Origin: Craspedostauros australis
Lineage: Eukaryota; Bacillariophyta; Bacillariophyceae; Mastogloiales; Achnanthaceae
Reading direction: 5' to 3'
DNA length: 64,000 nucleotides
NCBI GenBank assembly: GCA_026770025.1
Contig: JAMXDE010000004.1
Location: forward strand, 1,426,001-1,490,000
Below the pieces are notes generated by a model. That model did no database searches. It was given only the letters and a program-made list of their open reading frames with translations, and was not told the DNA's origin. A program made the translations under genes and the position numbers. This document shows, piece after piece, positions 1 through 10,421 of the stretch (the stretch's first letter is position 1; the number at the start of each line of letters is the position of its first letter).

Positions 1-580
1 TGACTTGTGCTCTGGCAATAGAATGGAATGGAATGGAATGGAATAGAGTAATGTTCTCTCGTACTCGTACTCGTACTCGTATGTATTGCAACGCTCCTGC
101 TAACTGTGGACCACTACTTGATTGAACTGAACAGTGACTGCCGACAGTGTAGATTCAGCTTCGTTGTGAAGAATGCTTGTTCTTGACCTGCACCAATGCT
201 CGATCTCGTGCCAACGTCCTTTGTCTTCCTCTTCCTCTGTGTTCCTCGTTTCCTCCTTTCCTTCTTGAGCTGTCTTCTTTGTTCAGGTGGTGATTGGTGT
301 TGTGTTGTCTTTGGTTGGTGACAGGGACACCCGGCAAAATGGGTCGAATTAGTCTATTTTGGAGTCTACTGACCCAGCCAATCAAAACTCGTGGTTTTTG
401 CGATGACAAAAAACCCCGCACGAGGAATGTTCTCGAATCAAATTTTCGTTCTCAGGAACTCTTTGAAGGTCATATCTTCCAGTTTTATTTATGGGAAAGC
501 CATGGAGAAACTCCGAAAATGACTCTGCAATACTGTCCCTTGATTTAATCCCGACCAGTCGTGCGAAAACCGAACCCTCG
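1..580. other. Intergenic DNA with short pentamer/hexamer repeats
   Basis: No convincing gene is visible. Simple repeats occur at 21-45 (GGAAT units) and 58-80 (CTCGTA units). A 16-bp string at 322-337 (GGGACACCCGGCAAAA) recurs in inverted orientation at 15910-15925. Short open frames on both strands have no recognisable domain. Confidence 0.6.
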
Positions 581-745
581 ATTTTAATAGCCGTCATTCG
601 ATTTATTTATCCGTCATTCGATTTAAATATCCGTCATTTGATTTATTTATCCGTCATTCGATTTAAATATCCGTCATTCGATTTATTTATCCGTCATTCG
701 ATTTAAATATCCGTCATTCGATTTATTTATCCGTCACTCGATTAA
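581..745 (+). repeat. Tandem array of 20-bp units in 40-bp composite periods
   Basis: Units of the form ATTTATTTATCCGTCATTCG alternate with ATTTAAATATCCGTCATTCG, so the true period is 40 bp. About eight 20-mers are present, with single-base variants (CCGTCATTTG, CCGTCACTCG). The same array in the same orientation occurs at 15504-15672, about 14.9 kb away. There are no unique spacers, so this is not a CRISPR array. Confidence 0.95.
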
Positions 746-2240
746 ATTAGCTATCAATCCATTGTCTTCACGGGACACCATTGACACTATCGGACTAGTT
801 CGACTAAACGAGGTTTTCGTCACATCGCCACTGATGACACGAAAACAGACCAACAGACCAACAGACCACGAATACAAAGACGGGGCTTGATGAGAGCAAC
901 ACATGATGCCCCCGCGCTCGTTTCGGATGGCCAAGCCAGGCAAAACCACTCCACAACATCAAGTATCAACGTAGTGTAGCGAACGCGATACAAATGCAAT
1001 ACACACTGATACATGCATGTGTTGCATCCTATTCCTCCGTTCCGAAATGATTTCCACTTATCTTTTTTGCGACATGTGTTGAGACACCAACGACGTCATC
1101 AAAAGTGGGGGTTGCGGTAACCAAATTGCCTGTTTTTAGTGAATCTTCCTTCCTTCGAAACTCACTCGCTCGCTCGCCACTGGTCTCTGACAGTGCCAGG
1201 TACCACGACAGCAGAATGCGATACCATTCTGTGCGTCGCTCCGACAGGCTTTTATCATCGATGCGTTCCGTCCCTCCCCTCTGTTCGTGGATGTCTTCCC
1301 GCAATTCTGTGTCGTGACGTCACATCAGGTGTTCGAAACCGTTCATAATTGTGGATTTTCTTTTGTTTTGGATGAGGCAGCTGTCAGAAATGTGCCAAAA
1401 TACAAATAATGACAGCGCGAATTGGTCGAAGTTAGTATTTTTGCGTATTTTTAGTTGGCTTTGTTGTGTTCAGCTTTTGCAAACTCGCTTGTTGGCATAC
1501 GTACTTCCGTATGATGACAGATGCTGATGGAGGCACCTCGGCTGCCACAGACCTAGATCATCACATCTCCAATACTCTAAATCCACCATTAGTATTATCT
1601 CAAACACACCACACTTGCACAATAGTGACAAGTGATGGCTTTTTCACATGTCACGTGAATCTTTCATTACTTCCTCTCTTCGCAAGTGCTCAGGGACATC
1701 GCATTCCGTCGCATTCACAGTATCTTCCCTCAACGTCTTTGCCCATGCTCTCCATTCTTGCTTCCTTCTTCCTTCCATCATGGCTTCAACAATGGTAGCG
1801 CCATGCTCTTGTTGATGCCTCCCTCATCTCTGCGTGGCTCAGTTGGACGTGGTTCCCCTCATGTGGGATGACCTCAAGACTACCACCGACGGTGAATTCT
1901 ACAATTTTCTCAACAGTGATGATGACTTCTTCCATGTCCAATTGGTGCATTGATGTGGCAATCTCGTCCATGTCCATGGCAGGTGGAAGCTTTGATCATG
2001 GTTTCATGCTTGTGAAGATGATGGCAACGATGATTGGGTCGCCAACTTCCAGGCCTGCAAGTTCCGCATGTATCTGCACCACTTCACCACTGTTCCAAGT
2101 GCCAATGGCATCACTCTGCCAACATGCATTGCGCCACCACCAGATCCCACACTTGATGCAGTTGACACCACTGCAGACAGTGATGCCAGGATTTCTAAGG
2201 CTCCTGCCAATGATGATGTCCCTGCGGATGAGGCTACCAA
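746..2240. other. Intergenic DNA, possible copia remnant at its right end
   Basis: No intact gene is seen. A 34-bp block at 1030-1063 is repeated inverted at 14932-14965 with one mismatch. A CRE-like palindrome TGACGTCA lies at 1315-1322. From about 1860 to 2240 the plus strand reads like a broken coding remnant (for example DGEFYNFLNSDDDFFHVQLV, then a Pro/Asp-rich stretch) and stops exactly where the copia 5' LTR begins. It may be the other side of the older copia found at 10422-13120, but I cannot demonstrate this. Confidence 0.4.
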
Positions 2241-3615
2241 TGTTGGAATGTGCATATGTGTATGTGCATCGCTCACTCATTGTTCTCTTATACTATACAC
2301 ACAGACGGCGCAACTACATTCGTGTTGATAGTGAACTGTGATTGATCGAAATCACATCACGACTTCAGACACACAAAAACCACCAAAATTTTGGGGGAAA
2401 TTTGTGACAACCATTTATGAGAGCATAAGGAACATTGTCTGTTCATCCATCAACAAAACATGTGATATCCCTAATGAGATTTTGGGCCCCCGATGTGACA
2501 AATTTGGCACTTCATTTTGATGTGACAAATTTGGATCGATGTGCCACATTTGTCACATCCTGTGTGTTCGCATCGGCCAGCTGAGGTGGTACTGATAATG
2601 TTTTTTCGACTTCCACACAGCGTTATCGCGGAGAGGCGCTTTTGTGTCCTCAAAACTCTTGATTGTTGTTTCTCCAGGATTGGCGTTTGTGCTTCTGTTG
2701 GTTTCCGACGACGGTGAGACTATTCGATGCTTCACAGAACTTGTTTCAGTGCTATTTCCAAGCGAAGTCTGTGATTTTCATCCAATCATTGTCTTTCAAC
2801 AATGTCTATGCACGAAGCGTTCCGGCTTGTTGATAAATAATTCATTTATGGGGTATGTCCTTAGGGTTCTGAATTCCTTATGTGGCCTTGTTTGCAGCGG
2901 AAATTGCCTGCGCCAGAAGGTTCCAGTTAAACAATGAGAGAAGCCACCACACTGGAGGACCATGTTGGTCTGGCATGCGATCTTGCCACCTACACGTGGA
3001 GGCCAACGTGCGCTGTTGATGCGAACCCAAAAGAAGTGACAAATTTGGCACATGTGCCAAATTTGTCAGCAAAAAACTCATTAGGGATATCGAGTCAGGC
3101 TTGATATGTTTCCCAACTAAACCTCAAATGACGACACCCTCGCCAGACCACTGCATCATCAATGGAATCTGGAATCTGAAGGACCATGGAAGACAACAGC
3201 TGACATTGACAGGATGTCATCATGTCACCACGTTGGCAGCTGTCTCCACATCAGATCACGAAGGCAAAGATTCAATGGCCAAGCAATATCAAGATCGTAG
3301 ATATACAAGGAGGAGTTTGGACAAAACATTGACGAATACTCGCAGAGTAGTGGGCCAGTAGAGGACAAGACAGCTGAGCATGTGTCGAATACAGAGCACA
3401 TATCGAGTACGAAATATTGCTTGTTGTGGACGCGAAATATCGAGAGAGAGAGAGAATACGAGTAATGGCGAGAGAGTATCTTGTGTGCCAACTCATAGTC
3501 AGAGAGAGACACCAAGAGCATCAGAGGAGCAATGTCATGAAATAGCAATTGTCATCATAACAGCCATCACTGTCTTCCACGATTGCAAGGTATCCGTCTA
3601 CGGAACTTTTCAACA
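2241..3615 (+). repeat. 5' LTR of copia copy 1, interrupted by a TIR element
   Basis: It begins TGTTGGAATG and ends TTTTCAACA just before the leader, so it has TGT...ACA termini like the intact copy. Blocks at 2262-2345 and 3100-3615 align with the 793-bp LTR of copy 2, but with many differences. Removing the 628-bp insertion at 2464-3091 leaves about 747 bp, close to the intact LTR length. Confidence 0.8.
2464..3091. mobile_element. Small non-autonomous TIR element (MITE-like) inside the 5' LTR
   Basis: Perfect 15-bp terminal inverted repeats (GATATCCCTAATGAG at 2464-2478 and its complement at 3077-3091) bound 628 bp that the homologous LTR of copy 2 lacks. Just inside each end are copies of GTGACAAATTTGGCAC and its inverse, forming palindromes near 2515-2560 and 3037-3069. 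The interior has only broken short frames and no recognisable transposase. The superfamily is not assigned. The terminal GATATC is itself palindromic, so the exact target duplication is ambiguous. Confidence 0.75.
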
Positions 3616-3696
3616 CGTTTGTAAACGATAGATCAGGGCAAGCCCGCGGATCGGATCGTGCAAAGAAGACCACATCATTCAAGAGCAGCAGGCTGA

Positions 3697-5691
3697 ATGA
3701 GTGAGGAAGAGGAATTGAAAGACATCCCTCTGTCCAACCCAACTATCAAACAAGAAGAAGGTGTGAGTGAGACTCCACTTCAACCACAGAAGGAAGTAGG
3801 TGCGCCCACTGTCCTCTCTAGCGCAGAAGGAAGCGCGATCGACGAGACCAACAAGGATTGGTTTGCGAGACTACGACTCGTGCAGAAGAGCATTCTCACA
3901 AATATGAAGCAAGAAGAGACAGGTGTGACGAAGAGCATTCGCACGGCCAAACAGAGCAGAGAAAGTGAGACAACACGAGGAGGAGAATTTGTGACGAAAG
4001 ACATCTCCGCGGAAACACGAGCGAAAATTGAAAAAGTGATCACACAGAAACAAACGGAGATCACGAGCGTGCACGTAACATCAATGAAGCAACAGAGTAA
4101 CATGGCAACATCAGCCAACGTGAACAAGCAACCCATCAAGGCGCCGCTATTCAGCGGTAGTCAGGAGGACTACAATGCCTGGGAGTCCCAAACAAAGGCG
4201 TACATGCGTGCGCAGAGAACAAGAGATGTGATGTTGGGGAAGACGAGGATCCTAACCAAGAGCGAAATTGGAGCTGCCACAGAAGCAGACAAGGAAGTAT
4301 TGGAGGAGACCTACGAGCTGGCAGCCAACTGCTTCAGCGATCTGATCCTCATGATGGATGCAGAGAAGGGTACAGGCAAGCAAGCCATCCAATACAACAA
4401 CCAATGCATCTCCGACATATTCCCTGAGGGGAACCCACACAAGGTGTGGAAACTTCTCACGGAGAAGTACAAGCCATCCGATGCTGCCACCAAGATCAAG
4501 CTCAAGAGGCAGTTCAACAACAAGAAGATGAAGAAGGACACTGATCCAGATGTCTACATCGCATGGCTCAAGCTATTGCACTCCTGCCTTCAAGACGTCA
4601 GGCACGAGATCAGCAACGAGGAAATGATCATGCAGCTCCTCAGCACAGTGAGTGCCGAGTACAAAGCACAAGTCGTCAACTTCGAACATCAACTCACATT
4701 CAACCCAACTGTCGTCACAATCAACACAATCAGAGCACTACTTCGCACAGTATACACAACCAACCAAGGAGGGAAGGCCTACGTCGACGAATTTCAAGAC
4801 AGCAGCATGAAGACTAACGACGCTGGCTTTGCGAGCACCAGCAACTTCAAGGGAATCTGCCACAACTGTGGTGTGTATGGTCATCAATCTGAGAATTGTC
4901 CCGAACGGAAGAAGGCAAACAACAAGAAAAACGCCAACAACAACAGAGAGAACGGAAACCGAAACAACAAAGGCAAGGAAAGCAGATTCAACGGAAAGTG
5001 CTACTACTGCGGCATCATCGGACATCGCGAGGTGGAGTGCCAAAAGAAGAAGTTCAACAAAAAGAAGAAGGCCGACGAGCAGGCCAACACAGCAAAGGAA
5101 AGACATGAGAAGAGCGGCCATGAGATGGTGCTCTCTATACTGGACATGATGCTCTGCTTGGAGGTATCCGATGACATCAAGGATTCATTCTTTGATCACT
5201 TCCAACACTTCGAAAACGATGACGAAGTACACGACGACGAGGTCGTGTCAGCGTGGCTCAGCGACGAGCCAATCATCCATGAAGTCGACCAACGTCGCAA
5301 AGCCAGCTACAAGTACTGCTTCAATGTGAACAACATCATTGATCTGTCCGGCGACGCAGCTGAGATGGGAGCAGAGACCATCGCCATTGAGTTGGAAGCG
5401 ACCACGAACGCAGACGATGCCGACACCAACAAGAACAGCGCGGATCAAGACAACGAAGACGTCTCTGGCGACGAGACAAACGGCGGTGAGGCGCCGCCTC
5501 CTCCAGTGGCGAGGAACAACAGAATGGGTATCATCTACGAAGACAGCAGCGATGAATCAGAACAAGAAGTAGACAGATTCAATTCAAACAAGAGAGTCAT
5601 CTATCCAACAGACATCTCGTTCCCACCAGTCCAGAACGCTGAGGCTTCGACACCATACACAGGCATGATACGATCCCATATCCTACATTGA
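3697..5691 (+). pseudogene. Copia copy 1 gag region (truncated by frameshift and stop)
   Basis: The 664-codon frame starts at the same ATG context as the intact 2080-residue polyprotein of copy 2. It contains the gag fold and two CCHC zinc knuckles (CHNCGVYGHQSENC near residue 390 and CYYCGIIGHREVEC near 438). An Asp/Glu-rich linker follows, and the frame then ends at TGA 5689-5691. In copy 2 the same position continues into protease. The divergent last 30 codons and the early stop indicate a frameshift near 5640-5690. Gag is roughly 75-80 percent identical to copy 2, clearly less than the 3' end of pol. Confidence 0.9.
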
Positions 5692-8600
5692 CAGCAGAGA
5701 CAATGCAACAACAGCTCATCCACGACGCCGTGATGGTAGCAGGCATGCGTCTCTTCCCAGCGATGATCAACGGGGGACTGCAACACGTATGGGTGCGCGT
5801 GATTGGCACCATACTGTCCAACAATTTCCGATCAATCGAAGAGATTCTCGCCAACACAGTGATCCTCAACCGGCTGTTGGAGGAAAGATGAGCTCATTCC
5901 AGAGACAGAATTGCACTACGTCCTTGGAGGATGTATGCAGGTACTCCTGCGCGAGCGACCACAAGTCATGCCATGCGATTCGGTGACAGGAACTCACCGA
6001 GAAGACATGACTCCAGCAGTCGGAGAACCGTACTACGACGGCATGGACTACCACAGGATGGACGACGGGAACGAAGAAGATCACGACGACAACATGGCAG
6101 CGGCTGCCATGGAACAGCTTCACAAGCTGAGCACCAAGTACAAGGACAAGGTCAACAAGGACACCTGGCTTGCCGACAGCGGAGCCTCGTGTAACATCGT
6201 GAACTCAGACGCCAGCCTCTTCAACGTGCGGCACATCAAGTCCTTCATCCAAGTGGGAGACAGCACGAAGCTGGACTCTCCCAAGATCGGATCCATCCGC
6301 TTGAAGGTCAAGCAGCGCGACAACACTGGCCACATTTTCTGGCTCGATCATGTGAAGTACACACCCAAGATGGTGGTGAACCTTTTCTCTACAAACAAGG
6401 CACTATACAACAGTTACCAGATTGGAAACAATGGCATTCTGATGGACATCGTCAACAGAGCTGGGAAGAAGATCATCTTCAATTGCGTCTTGCCAACATC
6501 CAACGGATTCATCACAGGAGTGCAGATGCATCCCATCATGCCAACTGAGGATGACAAGGCTTCCACAGCCATCATCAAGAGCCCATCCAAGGAGGTGAGC
6601 GTGGTGAACTTGCATCGAATGCTCCATCACGCACCACTTGAGACCATGAAGCGGACAGCTGCTCAATATGGATGGAAGATCATCGGCGAGATGCTGGTGT
6701 GTCGCGACTGTGCTGTCGCGAATGCGAGAGTGAAGAACATCTCAAAGACTAGAATCCCAAGAGTGACTCGCCGTGGCGAACGCCTCTTCATCAATATCAG
6801 TTACACTAAACACATAGGCTTCGGAGATAAACGCTACTGGACCTTGATCGTGGACGGCTTCACGGACTACTGCTGGAGCTTCTTTCTGAAGAACAAGAGG
6901 GGCCAACCAGGGTATCAAACGATTCATGCAGACGATCAAGTCACACACAGGTGATCAACAAATCATTTTCCAAGGCAATAACAGCGGAGAGAACAAATCC
7001 ACGCAGGATACTCTCATCGATGCAGGACTGAATGCAAAATTCGAGTCCATGGCGTCCAACACGCCACAGCGGAATGGTAGAGTAGAACGCAAGTTTGCGT
7101 ATCTCTACACCAAGATCCGCTCCATGCTCAACGGAGCACAACTCAACAACAAATAGAGGCATGGCCTGTGGGCAGCAGCTGCAAGCACTGCCACTGCCAT
7201 TGCCAACTCTTTGACAGCAATCCACCATACGCAGATGCACTCCGCACATTTGGAGAAGTGGGTGTCGTGAAGACTACCTATGGCGGGATCACCGCCAAGC
7301 TCAAGAATAGAGGAGAAGAGATGGTGTTCATTGGATATGCACACCAACATGCATCAGGAGTGTACAACATGCACAGACCATCGACCAAGTCACTGGTCTG
7401 TTTCTGCAACATCAAATGGCTCAACCAATCATATGGACAGTTCTGTGGCTGGGCGCAAGCACCAAACACACTCAACGATTCAGAAATGACGAATGCAGAT
7501 AGCTTCACAACCATTGGACGGAAGGGAGCAACGCCAAGGACGGCAATGCATCAAACAACAGAACCAAGGAGAGTATCCTTTGCCAACACGAACAAGTATC
7601 ACATCCTATCGGACAGCGATGATGAGGATGAGGAAGCAGCAACCCAACTGCTCGAGAACGAGGAAGATCGGAGCGAGTCCGACCCTGAGGATGACGAGAT
7701 CCTACCATCCGGCGACGAAGCCAACGATGACAAGGGCATCACTCCTCTGAACACACCAGCGAGGCCTGCGCGTGGTACACCATCAAGACCTCCACCAACC
7801 AAACCAAGCAAGCGTGACATAGACAGAAAGGAGAGACTCCGATGTCACAAAGCAAGAGGCAGGAAGGGACAGAACAATCCCAAGGCAACTGCAGGGAAGA
7901 AGATTCCCAAAGCACTGTGCGCGCTTGCAGACAACAACAGACCAGGTCAAAAGGAACAAGGTGATGAGAACGAATCATCATCAAACGAGGAGACCGACAA
8001 ACTCAGCGACAAGTTAGCTGACGAACTGAGTGATGACAACAAGAACACAGACGATGAGGAAATCATAGATGAGGAAGAAGAGACAGAGGTTATCCATCAC
8101 AGCACCAACAGACTATACGGGATGAATGCAATCGTTGCCGAGATACCAGCGATCGACATCGGACTGTCGATTCAGGACCAGAACGAAGAATCCGAGAAGC
8201 ACATCGAACCGACGACGTTCGATGGGGCATTCAACCATCCGGATCCCATCCATCGAAAGGGATACCGAGCAGCCATCAAGAAAGATTTCAGCTCCATGGA
8301 TACACGCAAGGTGTACAGCAAGATCAAACGAGACGCCACCCCACGAGGCCGCAGATGCTGCAAGTGCAAATGGGTCTTCAAGTTGAAGCGTGACGGCACA
8401 CATCGAGCGCGACTCGTTGCATGTGGCTATTCGCAAGTCGCAGGAGTGGACTTCCAAGAACACTACTCACCTGTCATCCACGATGTAACATATCGAGTCA
8501 TGATGGTGATCATGCTGATCAAGAAGATGGACTGCGCACTCGTCGATGTCGTAACGGCATTCCTACACGGAGACCTCGACGAGGAGATCTACATGAACTG

Positions 8601-9792
8601 TCCCAACGGGATGGATCATCAACCAGATGAAGCCCTGACCCTACACAAGCCAATCTACGGACTTGTGCAGAGCGCCAGGCAATGGTTCAAGATGTTGGTA
8701 TCGACCCTCAAGAATATCAACTTCGAACAGAGCGCGGCAGACCCGTGCCTGTTCTACAGGAAGACGAACGAAGGAAGCATGATCGTGGCCATCTACGTGG
8801 ACGATTGCTTCTGCTGCGGAGACTCCAAGGCATTGGAGACATTCCTGAAGGACATCCAAGGCAGCAAATTCAAGGTGACAATCGAGCGCGGACTCGGAGA
8901 CTACCTCAGCTGCAACATCGAACTGAACCATGACAAGACCAGAGCAACGTTGCGTCAACCACATCTCATCCGACATCTCATTGAAGAGTTCGGAACCAAG
9001 GTTGAGAAGATGCAACGCTATGGGACACCGGGAACCCCGGGTCAAATCATCGTGCAACCATCCAAAGATAACGGATTGCAGAAGGTTGGACCGGAAGAAC
9101 ATGCCGAATACCCCCAAGGTGTCGGTATGCTACTCTTCCTCATCAAGCACTCGCGACCAGACATCGCAAACCCTGTGAGGGACCTCTCCAAGGTATTGAT
9201 CGGGCCCACCAAGGCCGCAATGAAGGAGATGTATCGGATCATCAAATATGTGATCGATACAAAGGACTATGGATTGAAGATCCATCCAGCACGTCCAGAC
9301 GACGACGGCTGGGATATGGAGCTCTTCTGCGATAGCGAATATGCAGGAGACAAGAACACGAGAATCAGCGTAGGAGGGTTCATCCTATACCTGTGCAAAG
9401 TACCAATCCTTTGGCAATCCAAGGCACAGAAGGCTGTGACACTCAGCTCATCCGAAGCAGAATACGTTGCCCTTTCCGAAGCAGCAAAGGAGATCTTCTT
9501 TGTCGTGCAGCTACTCGAAAGTGTGGGCGTCCCAGTGAAGACACCGATCAAGGTCCGCGTGGACAACATCGGAGCGATCTTCATCGCCAAGAACCCATCA
9601 ACATCCCAACGATCGCGGCACATCGACGTGCGCCATCACTACGTGAGGAACATGGTAACCAACAAGACCATCCCAATCATTTTCGTCAAATCCGAGCAGA
9701 ACACAAGCGACGGATTCACCAAGAACATCAAGGCCGACTTGCAACGAGAACATGAGAAGTCGTACCTTGATACATCGAGAACATTCGAATGA
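5692..9792 (+). pseudogene. Copia copy 1 pol region (protease, integrase, RT, RNase H), broken
   Basis: The pieces are in several frames. About 5688-5891 holds the acidic-linker helical region. 5911-6954 holds protease (WLADSGASCNIV) and the start of integrase. 6926-7156 holds the integrase end (NGRVERKF). 7168-9792 holds the integrase C-terminal region, reverse transcriptase (YVDD at about 8800) and RNase H (FCDSEYAGD, SSSEAEYVAL). Compared with copy 2 there is a TGA near 5889, a 2-nt loss near 6915, a TAG at 7154-7156 where copy 2 has Tyr, and a loss of about 40 nt near 7210. The RT-RNase H frame of 874 codons is still open, with mostly synonymous differences from copy 2. Confidence 0.9.
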
Positions 9793-9812
9793 CCAAATGC
9801 ACACAGGAAGGG

Positions 9813-10074
9813 TGTCAGGATGCGAATATGTGTATGTGCATCCTGACAACGGAGCACGTATCTAGCACGGAATATTGCGTAGTACGAACACGCAAGAAAG
9901 AGAGAGAATATGAGTAACAGCGAGAGAGCATCTCGCGTGCCGACTCATAGTCGGGAGACTCCGAGACAGAATTGGAATAGCAACGCAATGAAATAGCAAG
10001 CAGAATTGTAACCACCACCACCACCAACACCGTTGTATGCAATCACAAGAATACCCATGAGCAGAACTTGCCAA
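9813..10074 (+). repeat. 3' LTR of copia copy 1, internally deleted
   Basis: It starts TGTCAGGATG directly after the purine-rich tract, as in copy 2, but jumps after about 45 bp to the last 200 bp of the LTR. It ends ...GAACTTGCCAA at 10074 instead of ...CCAACA. An (ACC)n microsatellite lies at about 10010-10026. Confidence 0.75.
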
Positions 10075-10075
10075 T

Positions 10076-10421
10076 AGAGATCATGGATATGCAAGGAGGA
10101 GTTTGGACAAGATATTGGCAACTACACGCAGAGTAGTGGGCCAGTGGAGGATGAGCGGACTGACTACGTATCGAATACGGAGTACATATCGAGTACGGAA
10201 TATTGCGTAGTACCAACATGCAAGAGAGAGAGAGAGAATACAAGAAACAGCAAGAGAGCATCTCGCGTGCCAACTCATAGTTGGGAGACACCAAGAGCAT
10301 TGGGAGACTCCGAGAGGCATCGGAGCAACATACTGAAATAGCAAACAGAATCGTAACCACCACCACCACCACCACCATCGTCAACAGTCGCAAGAGCATC
10401 CGTGAACGGAACTTGCCAACA
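10076..10421 (+). repeat. Second, partial copia LTR immediately downstream
   Basis: The sequence from GAGATCATGGATATGCAAGG to GAACTTGCCAACA repeats the 3' half of the LTR and matches 3280-3615. An (ACC)n tract sits at 10355-10377, in the same relative place as in the preceding LTR fragment. This is a duplicated LTR end, from unequal LTR-LTR recombination or from a second truncated insertion. Confidence 0.8.

Larger units (their letters stand above)
2241..10074 (+). mobile_element. Degenerate Ty1/copia (CoDi-like) LTR retrotransposon, copy 1
   Basis: The element has a 5' LTR (2241-3615), gag-pol remnants (3697-9792), a purine-rich tract (ACAGGAAGGG, about 9803-9812) and the start of a 3' LTR (9813). 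It is the same family as the intact minus-strand copy at 46533-54463. The leader after the LTR, the gag start and the pre-LTR tract all match. Coding capacity is lost through stops, frameshifts and small deletions. No target-site duplication is visible (left flank CTACCAA, right flank CCCTGC), so at least one end has been rearranged. Confidence 0.9.

Noticed and set aside
581..745. CRISPR-like array
   Set aside because: Repeats are contiguous 20-mers without unique spacers, in a eukaryotic genome.
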